64,000 nucleotides of DNA from Umbelopsis ramanniana AG (Eukaryota; Mucoromycota; Umbelopsidomycetes; Umbelopsidales; Umbelopsidaceae). Numbering within the stretch: the stretch's first letter is position 1; every line of letters starts with the position of its first letter. The stretch lies in NCBI RefSeq assembly GCF_025399195.1, contig NW_026252145.1:82708-146707 (forward strand), in the 5' to 3' direction. Positions 36,861-48,852 of this stretch are shown here, one piece after another. The notes under the pieces were generated by a model that searched no databases, was not told the origin of the DNA, and saw only the letters and a list, made by a program, of their open reading frames with translations. A program made the translations under genes and the position numbers.

Positions 36861-37640
36861 GATAACGTAGTGGCGCATCCCCCGCTGCATATAATTTTTT
36901 CTTTTCCGTCGCCATCCTCTACTCGATAAATCAGATTTGAGTCTGATGAAAATTTCTCAAATTGCTTGTCGGGACCATGATTCAAGGCGCCAAACAGGCG
37001 TTGGGATTTACTTGCAGCATTGGGGTAATGCAAAAATTACGGAGAAAGAAAAGTAAAATTCGGTATAGAAATATATGAACTTGCCGTTGGAGGCAGCCAG
37101 TCGTCTGACTTCGGATTGCCTTAGACATGTAATTAAGCGCAGTATCAGAATACTTTATAGAGGGATTTCCATAGGAGAGATATAAAATAATTACCAATGT
37201 CTTTAACAGAGGAACCAAAGAGTAGTATGTAACCCATTTATTCAAGTAAGGGCAAGACTACTAGAAATTATGGTCGACAAGTAATAACAGGTCTTTTGTA
37301 GAAAATGTGTTCCGTCGGCATAATTTGCTTGAAGGTAGTAATTTTATTGAGCGGCATAGGTGGTGCAGTTGAGTAGGCGAGGCTGCAAGAGTACTTGGTT
37401 TTTTTCAATCAACGTTGTAGTCATAATAGTACAGAAGTCAGTCAGGTTCCTTTCTTTGTGATGCAAAGATTCCAATGATACGTTATCTGAGCTAAGCTGC
37501 AGTACAAAAGATAGAAAATGTTCGAGAGGATATAGGTTCCAGCAAATCGGCTCATCCAATACCGATACTTATAATACTCCAACCTTGGAAACCAGACGTT
37601 ATTTTTTTTTTTTTTTTTATGGAGCTACAATGTAAATGCC
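36861..37640. other. Gene-free stretch
   Basis: No supported gene. A T-only tract of about 18 bp near 37601-37618 marks the edge of the following debris region. Confidence 0.45.
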
Positions 37641-40300
37641 GGGAGGCTCATATAATATATGCTTTGTAGTGGTAGAGGGGGCTATTGGAAAGGATCAGTG
37701 TTAACGGTTTGGATCATGCGGTAATGTCCAGTCCAGAGACAGAGTAAGATAGGAAGGGAACAGAAAAGATGTTTGTCATTGTCTAAACACTCAGGACATT
37801 TATATAGGCCGTAGCCACAATCAAAAGGAACAACACGCACTGGCTGTAATAAAATATATGATAAATAAGGGTGTGGACGACGTCACCGCTACTGCACACT
37901 ATGGAAGTGTATCAATAATGGGTCGTGGGGGTTTCTGTTGAACTTGTGTATTTCAACAAAAGGTCCATGTTTTGCTACTTTCGCTTCATAGGAGAGATTC
38001 GGATGCAACGGCTCTGCATATAATGTTAACTGTGACGGATGTAATGGCTCCTCGTTTAAATATATCTTGATGAACGGTTGCTCACAAATTCCAACGTAGT
38101 CCTTTAGCCAAAAAGAACCAAATATCCTATAGTTTAGCAAAGCACTTTTTGACTGATTCGGGCATCCTCCCAGGTTTCGTTTTCGTCCCTAATGTCCCGG
38201 CGGACCTATCCGAGTAAAAAATGTGCCTGTTCCAGTTTTATATCTGCTGTGTCTTCATGAATCATAAGTTGCCCATAGGTGTTTGCGGTGTGCCTCCCAG
38301 CATAAGATGTAGTCTTGTCCAGGAAACCCACCAATTTTTAAGGTGCTTGTAGCAAAGGGGGAGGGAGGCGGTAGCCGAGGGGAAGAAATGTTCGACAAGC
38401 ATGGCCGCCGTTTGCATGCTGTTCGGGGACGACTTGTAACTAAACCTTCAGCGCATTCCAATAGCAGTTGGCCTCTAACGATTTTCAAAAGGAACAGACT
38501 TCCTGTAATTGTTCCATCGTTTTCATCCATTTCTTTGGGATACACCGCTGCCGTGCGAGAGTGTGTGACATGATATCGTCCTTTACTGGCTCCTAACAGA
38601 CAGCCGCCGCTCCTTCCAAATGAGTCGACACGATCCACAAATATCTAGAAGGATCGAACAAGCACATTAAGACAGTGTGCAGAAATGGTAGATTGAAATG
38701 TGGCAAGGCAAAGAAATTGGTGGCTCAAGATGTGTAGAGAGCTCGTTGAATATGTGGTTATCGACTTCCGCACAAAGGCAAGGCATGATCAGTAATGGTG
38801 TCGGACTGGTGAAGCTCTTGGCAAGAATTCGGTACGGCCGTTTCGTCTGTTCGTTTCAATCCTTGCACAGCATCACAGCGAGTGCCTCAGCTGCTTTTGT
38901 TATACCAAATTCGGCGGCCTTCATCTCAATCCTGTGCACAAGGTCTTGGAGAAGGTGTTGTTCAAGGGAAGGTGTCCATAATCTTTGAGTAAATGCGGGT
39001 ATCTGTCATGCCAGAAGGGCCGTGCTTCGCTGTCAGCGTTATTGTATGGCCCTCCCTTCATTTTCAGTGCATTCACGTTCTGACTACCTCGCTCTCAATT
39101 GTAGTCGATAGATTGTCGCGTTACATATTTGTCAGTGATTATCTTGTGGACCACGGCGGACCAATGCAGACCAACGTGGGCAAGCGGGATTCTAAGATAA
39201 TTCGTTCGGTGTGAGTTTTTCCGGGAGGCGATTATTGAGCTCGTCCGTTAAAGAGTTTTGGTGGTAATGCCAATCACTTCCACAGAGTCCATCGTTTGTA
39301 GAAGTGAGACAATAGGATTTTGCCCCTGGCTGTACCATTTTGGCTATCGATGAAATGTCTATCCACCATGACCGGGGAGACATCCAGTTTGCTGTCTTGA
39401 AAGCGCACGTCGTCAATGTGAGATCGAGGACATTCTATCCCCGGGAGAATCCTCAGGTTCTACAACCTTGGAACGCAGGTCTTGAGTTTGGGCTTTGGTA
39501 TATCCAGCCCATTCATTCGAAAAAACGTAGGCTATTTGTTGTGGCGTGAGTTTTGGGCTCACAGTGAGCGTGGCGAATCTGATGGTTATTGTCCTCCGAC
39601 CGTAAACACACCAGCGGATGAAGGACAGTTGAGTTTAGCATAGAAAGACCGCCCAAATGAAACCGAGTGATCCAACCGAGAGTCTTGGGCTGAGCTCGTT
39701 CTTAGGACTCAGAATCCAGAGTATCATTGCGAGGGGTAGTGTATCTGGTCAGAGTTACATTATTGTCCTGCAGAGAAACCACCAAAAAAAATGTGATAGG
39801 ATTTGTCGTGAAGCAGGATCTGAATCAGAAGGATGGAAAATGTTGTTACTGACAGGGTAATCAACATTCCGAATAGATTCTCGAAATCAAGTCCCAGATT
39901 AATGCTTGGGTGAGTTTAGGGACAAACTGGAGCTTGAGCCATGAGTGGATCTTGCAGAGTGTTTACCAAAAGTTTTGACATGTCGCATCTTGGTTGACAA
40001 GCTTTTGCCCAAGCCACGCAGTTTTCATGCTACTAAATTTTCTAGGTTAAGGTAACACAAAAAGACAAGAAATGATGCGTGGTATTGATGAAGAGTAGAA
40101 TATTGTGCGTTATGGTAATATTGTTTTATCTGCCATATGCAGCGGGCATCTCGACAACGCGCCTTGGTAGTGAGTGGTATGCGAAAATTTTTCACACTGG
40201 TGCTGGAGATGCCTGCCCCGAGATTTGGAGAGTTTGAAATGGCATTATACATTGTGCCATTTCCCAAAGGAATTTGTCGCAAAAAGGGCTGATTGTCATA
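37641..40300 (-). mobile_element. Probable decayed retroelement debris
   Basis: On the minus strand this region holds many long but interrupted frames whose conceptual products run on from one another with stops and shifts. The clearest motif is KCPECLDNDKHLFCSLP at about 37780-37825, the C-x2-C...H-x3-C zinc motif at the C-terminus of many fungal LINE-type reverse transcriptase proteins. Frames at 38255-38638 and 39192-39416 look like old coding sequence. No RT catalytic YxDD and no poly(A) tail or terminal repeat could be located, so LINE origin is only a suggestion. Confidence 0.35.
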
Positions 40301-40726
40301 GGCTAGCTGACAAGGTCACTATGCTGTCGCTTTTGTAAAGGTAGCCTATGCCAGAGCGGAAAGAACAGGCCAAGGTTCTTAATCAAATTTAGGGTCTAGG
40401 GAGGCCCACATATTAATTTTTCTTGTGAATGTAGCCACCTTTACGATCAACGAAAACGACATGTCTGGATGACTAGTCTATAGTACCTCTGGTTCTGTCT
40501 GCCATGGCATTCAATGAGTGAGCTAGCCGAGTAGCAGCAAATTGAGTCATTTTAATTTTTCAAACGCCCAAAGTATATAAATTTTTTTTTTCAAAAAATT
40601 GATGCGTACTTAATCTCAACGATGGTGCCATAAAAAGTCAGGAATCTCGGTTATTAGGCAACCAAAGTTTTCACCGAAAAGTTTATTGGGACATAATGTA
40701 GAAATTGGTCCTACTTCCAACAAGCC

Positions 40727-40799
40727 GCCCGGCTAGCTCAATCGGTAGAGCGTGAGACTCTTAATCTCAAGGTTGTGGGTTCGACCCCCACGTCGGGCT
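40727..40799 (+). tRNA. tRNA-Lys(CTT)
   Basis: 73-nt tRNA. Acceptor stem GCCCGGC pairs with GTCGGGC (one G-T), followed by discriminator T; A box TAGCTCAATCGGT; anticodon stem TGAGA/TCTCA with loop CTCTTAA gives anticodon CTT; B box GGTTCGACCCC. No intron. A run of T follows within 50-60 bp. Confidence 0.96.
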
Positions 40800-41263
40800 T
40801 CATTTTTTGAACTGCTCAGAAAATTATTTTGTATCTTAGCCTTTTTTTTTTCTCAACCTACCGGATTGTAGTGTCAATTTTTAATATACATCTACATGAA
40901 AGACGTTGTTCAATGGAACTTTTTTAACATCGAAAGTCACGCATTAAACCAGCTTCGGTTGCGCTGATATTAACGACAACAACGCTTGCTTTCACTGACC
41001 TGTCTGGGAGAGACATGTATGTTTCAGTCAGCTTTCTACACCATAGTAGGAGAGATATATTTTCTCAGGCTTGCTTGTGGAGTTGTAATCAGTAACAAGA
41101 TCTTGCAGCCATTTCACTGTTTGCAGCAAGACAGTGTTGAAGGCGCCGACGTAATTTTTATTATTGACAAAAATGATGTATATAATACATTAAACGATAC
41201 TGGCAAAAAAGTAACATCAGCATATTAACAAAGTAGATTTACACCACCGCACAGGCGTTATTC
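40800..41263. other. Intergenic, 464 bp
   Basis: Between tRNA-Lys and the stop of the RING gene. An 80-codon open frame at 40986-41228 has no recognisable features. Confidence 0.45.
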
Positions 41264-42184
41264 CTACGAACTCGAACAAATCCACCAGAAGAATCGACGT
41301 GAGGTATCTGGGGATGGTCTATTCTCTGCTCGAGGAATAGTGGACAAATCAAAATTGCAACAGGGGCAGTTGGTCGTAGTATTTTCTCGCAAAAGCCAGC
41401 TGTCTATACATTCTTGGTGGAAATAATGGGTGCTAGAATAGCGAGATTACTACTACAGCAACTAAAAAAAATGGGTACATGAACAACACTTACCAGGGTA
41501 AGACTCTAATTTTAGAGTCACCGTCCTCGTATTGATCGAGGCAAATTGGGCAAAGATCGATACTGGATGCCATCGAACGAGTGTCAAAGGGTTTTTCAGC
41601 TTTTATCTCTTGATTTTCAGGTGGTGCTTCTGAGATAGTGTCTCCCAGTATGGGATTGGCCCGGGCCGATACATGGGCTATTTCAGGATAGGTTAAGCTA
41701 GGGCATATTTCGACAACACAGCAGTCTTTATCGTTATGATTATGAACGGAGGGCGGTTTGAGGTGGGACTTTTTGTTTTCAGAGTGAAACGTTTGTATGG
41801 CAAATTCGTTGAGTAGGTCTGGGTCGATGGATCGGCGTCGGATCATGGGGTGTGCGCTTGAAGAAGCAAGGTCTCTCGGTATGGAATCATTTGCGGAAGA
41901 CAAAGAGTTTCTGCGATGACGATGGCGATATTGAGGTCGGATTATACATAATATGAGGAGCTATAGGAGTCGTTGAGTTTAATGCAGGCAAGAGTTAAGT
42001 TGATGTCCTACTACTTACATAGGTTAAAAAAATGGCGACCAAGATTACAACCACGACTGCAGGAGCTAAAACTGTTAGATACGAGAGTACTAGGAGAAAG
42101 TTTAGGATGTCAGCACTCACTGTAAACTAGAAATCCATTGTTGGATGTGGTCAATACGGCAGGTTGAGAATCGTCCGTGTTCAT
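41264..42184 (-). CDS. Single-pass membrane RING-H2 E3 ubiquitin ligase
   Basis: Four exons, 42184-42121, 42065-42019, 41960-41494 and 41432-41264, give 248 residues. A hydrophobic helix at about residues 26-46 (AVVVVILVAIFLTYLLILCII) is followed by an Arg/His-rich stop-transfer segment. The C-terminal RING-H2 reads CPICLDQYEDGD, then across an intron LPCTHYFHQECIDSW and CPCC, so all eight zinc ligands are present. The layout resembles ATL or PA-TM-RING ligases, which ubiquitinate membrane or endosomal cargo. The N-terminus is uncertain: the frame continues upstream through an acceptor at 42216-42217 (DELSNINTQP precedes the chosen Met), so a further 5' exon near 42590-42540 is possible. Confidence 0.8.
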
Positions 42185-42641
42185 TGGTTGCGTATTTATG
42201 TTGGACAACTCATCCTGTATAGGGGCAGCAAAAATAAAGATTATGTTATTGTATTCTCCAGAGAAGTAGTATCGAGAAAGAATGAAGCGAAGGGCAACCT
42301 TTTAAGGGCTAGGTATCAAAAATTTTCTTTTGCATAAAGTCAGGTGAATGGGTGTTTCAAAGTGGTGGAGGTAGCCGCCGGCCTTGGCAAGAAGAAGCTT
42401 TCATAGTGGCTTGTGTTTGGGTGAAGTCGTCAAAAACGTAGCTTTTATTCCAATGTGGCACTCTCGTAGCAAGAGGTGAACTGGGACGTTAAGAGCTAGT
42501 TTGGAGGGAGATAGCTTGCGTGGAAAAATTTACCCTGCAAAGGCGACTGGCACTCAATTTTTTGAGATGTTTGCCCGCCATTTTTGGTCATCGGACAACA
42601 GACTTCTGCGACCTCGTCTCTGTGCACAGAATCAAAAAAAT
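42185..42641. promoter_or_regulatory. Divergent region between the RING gene and Rab7
   Basis: 457 bp between diverging start codons. It may contain an extra 5' exon of the RING gene on the minus strand (ATG at about 42590 followed by a GTAAAT donor). No TATA box recognised. Confidence 0.4.
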
Positions 42642-43798
42642 ATGTCAGGCAGAAAGAAGGTTCTCTTGAAGGTTTGTTTAATCATCAGTCTCATCAATGT
42701 ATTCCTATTACGACATTGCTAAACTCTTGCATGCTACAGGTGATCATCCTTGGCGATAGTGGGTAAGTTTAGACGGCGTTTAGGCATTGGTGCATCGGGA
42801 AACGACTGAGCGCTCTTGAGAAAATCCGCTTGCAAGAGATTGGTATCCTTGGAAATGCGTCATCAAGGCTAGTCGTTAAATGCTCGAACTCGAGACTGGT
42901 CACGGCTTGGCCAGTCTATGCTTTTACCCCGTACACTAACTCTTCCAATATAGTGTTGGTAAAACATCGTTGATGAACCAGTATGTCAACAAAAAGTTCT
43001 CCGGACAATATAAAGCAACCATCGGTAATTTTTTTGCTCTGAACACTGATACAAAAAGGGTTGATGTTGACTTTTTTTTGGGCATTGCAGGCGCAGACTT
43101 TTTAACCAAGGAAGTTATGGTGGGAGATAAGCTTGTGACCATGCAAGTAAGTAGTCGCTTAGGCTTCAAGTCGAAACTTAAATGAATATACATCAACGAT
43201 CTCAATTTCCTTGACTGCAGATCTGGGATACCGCCGGACAGGAGAGATTTCAGTCACTTGGCGTAGCATTTTATCGTGGAGCCGACTGCTGTGTGCTCGT
43301 ATACGATGTAAACAATACCAAGAGCTTCGACTCATTGAACAACTGGCACGATGAATTCCTTGTCCAAGCATCACCCCGCGACCCCGACAACTTTCCTTTT
43401 GTTGTACTAGGCAACAAGATTGATCTTGAAGAGAGCAAGAGAACAGTGAGTCTCTTTTAAGATTATTATTGGTTACAAGTTCTTTCGGCCACTAATTTCC
43501 ATGACAGATTTCACAGAAGCGTGCCATGGCTTTCTGCCAATCCAGAGGAAATTGCCCTTACTTTGAAACGTCTGCTAAAGAAGCTATCAATGTTGAACAA
43601 GCGTTCCAGACCATTGCTGAAAATGCCTTGGCTCAAGAAACTGATGTCGAATTGTACAGGTACGTCTGGTGTCGTAAGTGGAGAAAACGACCCATATGAT
43701 TCTAACTCGTTTCATTCCTTTCGCGGTGTAGTGACCTAAACGATCCTATTCGTATCGATAACGATAGCTCTAAAGACTTTGGCGGATGTGCCTGCTAA
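42642..43798 (+). CDS. YPT7: Rab7-type small GTPase
   Basis: Seven exons: 42642-42671, 42740-42762, 42954-43024, 43091-43146, 43221-43445, 43508-43659 and 43732-43798, giving 207 residues, exactly the usual Rab7 length. P-loop GDSGVGKT is at 15-22, the effector region YKATIGADF at 37-45, WDTAGQE at 62-68, then GNKIDLE and ETSAKEA nucleotide-binding motifs; the C-terminus CAC is a double-geranylgeranylation signal. Rab7/Ypt7 recruits HOPS (with VPS33) for late endosome and vacuole fusion. Exon 2 is only 23 nt and splits the P-loop, and intron 1 has a GTTTGT donor, so automated predictors may miss the start. Confidence 0.96.
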
Positions 43799-43933
43799 AT
43801 TCAAATAATAATTCGCTTTTCAATTCATGGGGTTCGATTTGGTGGTATTACCATTTAAGGAAATTCGTTTCATCATTATGCTGTGATGTAAAGATGACAT
43901 TAGAGAGAATAAACATGGAGAAGAAACCAGATG

Positions 43934-43941
43934 TATAAATA
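43934..43941 (+). promoter_or_regulatory. TATA box of the CsbD-like gene
   Basis: TATAAATA, 59 bp before the start codon and directly followed by AGGGG, which matches the core of the yeast stress-response element. The match to STRE is short and could be chance. Confidence 0.55.
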
Positions 43942-43999
43942 GGGGACCTAAAACAGCACTGTTGAAAGGAAATTATCAAACAAAACATCTTATTCAAAC

Positions 44000-44615
44000 A
44001 TGTCTTCACAACAAAACCAGAACACTGAACCCACCAAGCTCGGATCCTATGTTACCCATGGTACCGGTGTTGTTCAAGAAACCGTTGGCAATCTCGTTGG
44101 CAACGAAGCCTTGAAGCAACAAGGAACTGCCAACATTCAACAGGCCAAGGCTGATTTCGATCAAGCACATCAAGCTGCTCAGTCTGCTGCTCCCAACAAG
44201 ACCTCCGGTAAGGATTTCCCATCCAAAATGCCTGTACCTTTTGTAACGTTTATACTAATGTGTGTATGATATAGGCAACGTCAACTCCATCATTGGTGGT
44301 GTTAAGGAAGAAGTTGGCAGAACTGTTGGAAATGCCAACTTGACCCAAGCTGGCTCTGAGCAACGCAACGACGGCAATGCTGAGGTAAGCACATGTTTTT
44401 GACGACAGCGTTATAGAAAGTGTCATTGACTCATCCCATTTCATTAGTACAATGCTGCCAAGGCCGAGCGCGTCATTGATGGTGCCAAGGACAAGGTTAC
44501 CGGAAATGTTCAAAGCGGTGTCAATGCTGCTCTTGGAGACAAGGCTGCTCAAGAGCAAGCACGAGCCAAGGCTGCTCAAGGTGATGCTACCATGCAACAC
44601 AACAAGCTTGGTTAA
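44000..44615 (+). CDS. CsbD-like stress protein
   Basis: Three exons, 44000-44207, 44275-44384 and 44448-44615, give 161 residues. The protein is small, hydrophilic, rich in Gln, Ala and Asn, without Cys or Trp. It shows repeated CsbD-like helices: GVVQETVGNLVGNEALKQQG, GGVKEEVGRTVGNANLTQAG and GAKDKVTGNVQSGVNAALG. CsbD family proteins accumulate under general stress in bacteria; fungal members include those described as mismatch/cruciform DNA-binding proteins. The biochemical role is unproven. A strong TATA box upstream fits inducible expression. Confidence 0.85.
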
Positions 44616-45191
44616 ATTATTCGCTTAAGCGAGCTATCCACCAGCATCTAGTTAATGTATATATGATTATTTTATAAAAAGATTTAGCCTTTTGTAAATT
44701 GAAAAGTTGAGGTATTGTGCCTTTTGTTTGAGAGTTGGTGTATTGCGAGTGTGAGACTACCTAGCGCTACAGTAAAGTTGTACTGGCACTAGAGGAAGGC
44801 TGAACAACAGATAGCATGCGAACGCTATGGCCTCTAGCATTATGCCCTTATTTCACAGGCACCCAATGAAATATTACTTTGAGACTTGCCCAAATACAGC
44901 TGCCCGTAACATTTGGACTTCCTCCCCCGCAAACCATTTACAGTTCTGACCCTCGCATAACGTCGCAAATACAGTAGCGTGTAGTAGTGGCTCGAGTAGA
45001 GGCATCGCTGCATATAACTTGCTTTTTCCCCTTGCTTTTTCCTGCTTTTTTTTTTTGAAAGGCAGAGACATGCCATTTTCCGACGGGCCATGCTGAGTAA
45101 AAGTTGCGTCATCACACAGGCAAGCATTAAAATCATCTCGACATCATGCCAAACGGGTGTCAAATAACGCTTTTTGCCTTTTCAACATCAA
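44616..45191. other. Intergenic, 576 bp
   Basis: Between the CsbD-like gene and SOD2. No supported gene; several small frames are composition artefacts. Confidence 0.5.
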
Positions 45192-46113
45192 ATGCTGTCC
45201 ATTGCTGCCCGTTCCATTAGATCTTCCGGTTTCAAGACCGTTGCTCCTTTGACTGCCATCCGCACCAAGGTCACTCTTCCCGATCTTCCTTATGGATACC
45301 AGGTAGAGTACAGGTTTCAACACCTCCCGCATAAATACCAATATCTAAGCTTACCCTTCATGTAGGCCCTTGAGCCCTATATCAATGGAGATATCATGGA
45401 GATTCACCACAGCAAGCACCACCAAACCTATGTCAACAACTATAACGCTGCTGAAGAGAAATTGGGAAGTGCTTTCCAAGCCAATGATCTCACTCAACAA
45501 TTGACTCTCCAAAACGCACTCAAGTTCAACGGTGGAGGTAAAAAGGCTCGAGATGTGTGGGCGTACTGAAAAACCAAGATATTGACGAGGTTTTACCACA
45601 GGTCATATCAATCATAGTTTGTTCTGGCAAAACCTTGCTCCCAAGAGCGAAGGTGGCGGTGAACTTCCCAAGGGTTCCCTTCTCAGTGCCATTCAAAAGG
45701 AGTGGGGTTCCTTTGAAAGCTTTGTCGGTCAATTCAACACTGCTGCAGCTGGTGTTCAAGGTAACAGTATCGCGCGGTTTGGAATGAGCCAGAGATGTGA
45801 CTAATTATGTTGTTTATTTTCAGGTTCCGGCTGGGCATGGTTGGTAAGTTTTTCAAAATGGCATTGACGGTTGTGTTTTTTGAGCAATGTATTCATCGTG
45901 TCGTAGGGTTACAACAAGGCTGCTAAGCGTCTAGAGATTGCCAGCACCCAGAACCAAGATCCTCTTCTTCACCTTGTTCCTCTTCTCGGTGTTGATGTCT
46001 GGGAACACGCCTACTATCTTCAATACAAGAATGCTCGTCCCGAGTACTTGAAGGCTATCTGGGAGGTAATCAACTGGAAGACTGTTGCCGAGCGTTTCGC
46101 CAAGGCTCAGTAA
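45192..46113 (+). CDS. SOD2: Mitochondrial manganese superoxide dismutase
   Basis: Five exons: 45192-45302, 45366-45537, 45602-45760, 45824-45843 and 45907-46113, giving 222 residues. Residues 1-25 (Arg/Ser/Ala-rich, no acidic residues) form a mitochondrial presequence. The mature protein starts near [11 protein letters not shown]. Ligand motifs: [20 protein letters not shown] and [10 protein letters not shown] supply the His, His, Asp, His metal site; GGGELP.GSL and GSGWAWL are typical of Mn/Fe SODs. Converts superoxide to hydrogen peroxide in the matrix. Exon 4 is only 20 nt and encodes most of the GSGWAWL motif. Confidence 0.96.
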
Positions 46114-46554
46114 GTCATGGCAGTAAGCCTTGGTTACCAACGAAATGAGTTGGTTGCATTCATCCATCCATTATAAAAATCATGTTTAGCTTTTAAAGAA
46201 ACGGTACAGAGCATTGTTATGAGAGTAAATGTGGTTCCATAGTGGTGTTAACGCAATTGAGATCAAAAAGATGCAAAGGCCGTTGGTGTTGGCAAGTCCA
46301 AATGAAGACATTCACATTTATAGATCATATTTATGTGATAACAACATGTTCGTGCTAATCGCGGAAATTGCTTGTGATAACAACACATAACATGCTGGTA
46401 GTAACAACACAGAACAGCGCTTGTGTTAATCGCAGAAAATGGAGGTGTAGAGATCAAAAATGTAGGGGGCCCACAAAGCATAAATATGGCCTCACAGAAA
46501 AAAGACCTGAAAAGAAATTGAAAGACCTGAAAGTCTTGCAGTCCAGCCGCTGGT
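46114..46554. other. Convergent intergenic region with short imperfect repeats
   Basis: Lies between the 3' ends of SOD2 and PHO8. At 46333-46440 the sequence TGTGATAACAACA occurs twice and GTG(C/T)TAATCGC(G/A)GAAA occurs twice, as interleaved imperfect repeats. No gene seen. Confidence 0.5.
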
Positions 46555-48721
46555 TTACATGCTATGACCGTAGCGCTCTTCAATATTTGGCTTCATGGAT
46601 ATCGAAGCAATAGAAGACATTTTCCTGCAAAGAAGGAGTCAAATTACGATTGGTTTTGACTGTTGCCGCTATGCCATGGACTGCTGGCCCAAAGACTTAC
46701 CTCTTCAATTCATCGGTAATGGCGGCAAGATCAAGTCCAAGGTACCCGGAGATGAAATCACCAATATCAGTGTTTTCATGGGTACCTCGAAGCTTATCGC
46801 TTTCGGGACCATAAGCATACAAGTTCACGTCAACAGCCGTGTGACCGTGGGTTGTCCACTAGAGCGGAATGAGTAAAAGTTGGAAGGGAATGACGACATT
46901 GGTGAATTGACTTACCCCAATTAGAGCACGAACACTGACCATGTTGGAAAGGTGTTCTTCAATATTGGATGATGTCAGGTTGTTCTCTTGCCATTTTTCA
47001 AGGTAGGCAATTTCGTCGTGTGTGGCATCCGTGATACCCAAGCTGTCCTTGATGATATAATCCTTGACATAGTCAGGCTTAAAGGACTTTTGCGCCATCA
47101 ATTGACGGGCCAATAATTCAGCGGATCGCTTGACGCGCTTAATGACAGCTGGTTCCCTACGGCGGCGTTAATAGAGGCGGGAGGGGGTGACGACAATGGG
47201 AAAGGTGCGCTTACCACTTGTATTCGGGATAATCTGGAGTTGTTTGACGACCCAATGTGAAACCACCAGTCTCGTGATCGCTAGTGGAAACAACGACGGT
47301 ACCAGGGTTAGCATCTACAAAGTCCTTGACCACCTGAATGGTATCTTGGTAAGCGAGAATTTCTTGGAGATGAGCGGCAGGGTCGTTACTGTTTACAGGG
47401 GAGTGAGGATCAATGTAAATAATGAAAAAAAGTGACTGGAAAAGGAATCTCACGTGTGAGCAGCCATGTCAATGCGACTTCCTTCAATCAACAAGAAAAA
47501 TCCAGTGCCTTGGTTTTTGGATGCCTTGGATAGGATGCCAAGTGCTTTGGAGCTCATTTCGGCCAAAGAAGGTTCAATGGCGGGATCGCGATCAATGTTG
47601 TACGACATGTGCTACGGGCTCCCTGTCAGTAAAAGATACAAGGTCCTGGCATCATGCACTTGGACTTACACTGGGAGTATACAGGCCCATAAGAGGGAGT
47701 TCTGATTCATCGGTTAATGCGTCAAATGCCTGGCGTGTGTCCAATACGGTCTTCCAGCCATATGTTGTCTTGGCTTCCGTCAGCAAGTCTCGAGTGTCGA
47801 GTCTGCAGCCTCCTTCAGATTGGTTGGTCAAAAACTGGCATCGGCCGCCTCCAAACATCAAATCAACGGTTCGACCAAGCGGGTTTTCTCCAATCTGTTG
47901 TAGCGCAATGTCGTTTTCCCAATCTCTCCAAGCAACGTGTGCCGAGAAAGCAGCCGGTGTGGCATGTGTCACTCGGGAGGTGACAACCAGACCGGTCAAC
48001 ATATTCTGGTGAATTTTGGCAGATTCCAAAACCGTTCCACAAGGATTTTCCTCCGGATCAACTGAAAAGAAACGAATGAGTCGAGACACTGATGCTGCAA
48101 GGGAAATCGCATTTCAAACTTACCACCAATGGCGCCGTTGTAAGACTTTAAGCCGCATGAGAATGCGGTAGCACCGGCTGCACTGTCCGTGACCAAACTG
48201 GATGAACTTTGTGTACGACTTTGGCCAACATGGATGGAGTCGAGTGGGAGGATGGATTTGTAATCCAAGTCGTTATCCCAGGCATGATATTGTCTAGCAA
48301 ATGTTTCCGAAGCAGGGCCAAATCCGTCAGAGACCATCATGATAACGTTTCGTGGATGTGCAGCTGTGGTAGTGGTCAGCAGGTGTGGGTGGTGGAGGAG
48401 TTTGATTCTGCGATACTTTTACCTGGAGCAGTCCAATAATATACACTAGCTACAGTGATAGCGGCAACAGCAATAACGCCTAGTGCGGTAGACAAGACAA
48501 TTTTTGTTCGCTTGCTAGCCTGTTTCCTGAATGGGTCAGCACAACCCAGCAGCCGTTAGGGAATTTACACCAAGGTTTACCTTTCTATGGCCGTTTGGAA
48601 TTTGTTGACCCTCGGGGTCGGAAGGAATGGCATCGTAGGATGCCTGGTTATTCCTAATGGGAGTGGTAGACATTGGAGTAGAATAAGAAAGCTTGAGGGG
48701 AGTGGGGTTAGGCGCGCTCAT
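46555..48721 (-). CDS. PHO8: Vacuolar alkaline phosphatase
   Basis: Nine exons: 48721-48581, 48519-48423, 48363-48124, 48061-47670, 47611-47454, 47388-47215, 47156-46916, 46858-46701 and 46624-46555, giving 556 residues (yeast Pho8 is 566). A short cytosolic tail precedes one membrane anchor at about 54-75, so it is a type II vacuolar membrane protein. Metal and catalytic motifs: NVIMMVSDGFG (Asp92), VTDSAAGATAF with nucleophile Ser140, LIEGSRIDMAAHTND, STSDHETGGF and WTTHGHTAVDV. It hydrolyses phosphomonoesters in the vacuole lumen. The last exon is inferred from a strong GTAAGT donor and TTTGCAG acceptor; without it the frame stops three bases later, at TAA 46699-46697. Confidence 0.92.
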
Positions 48722-48852
48722 TCATTGTCTGGGTGGCCAGGATCCGAGTCACGTGACCTTTGTTTTGCGCGTTGGGTTCGAACTCCACTAGCAAATAGTG
48801 AAAGGAAAATTTTTTGTAGGCTCTTCCTGTTCTATCCAATATCCAATCGCGA

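Noticed and set aside
46330-46450. Repeats of TGTGATAACAACA as a structured RNA or operator
   Set aside because: Too few and too imperfect, located between two 3' ends; noted only as a local repeat.
46697-46699. TAA at 46699-46697 as the PHO8 stop
   Set aside because: Possible, but it overlaps a perfect GTAAGT donor. Splicing to 46624 gives a 556-residue protein close to the yeast length, so I preferred the extra exon.
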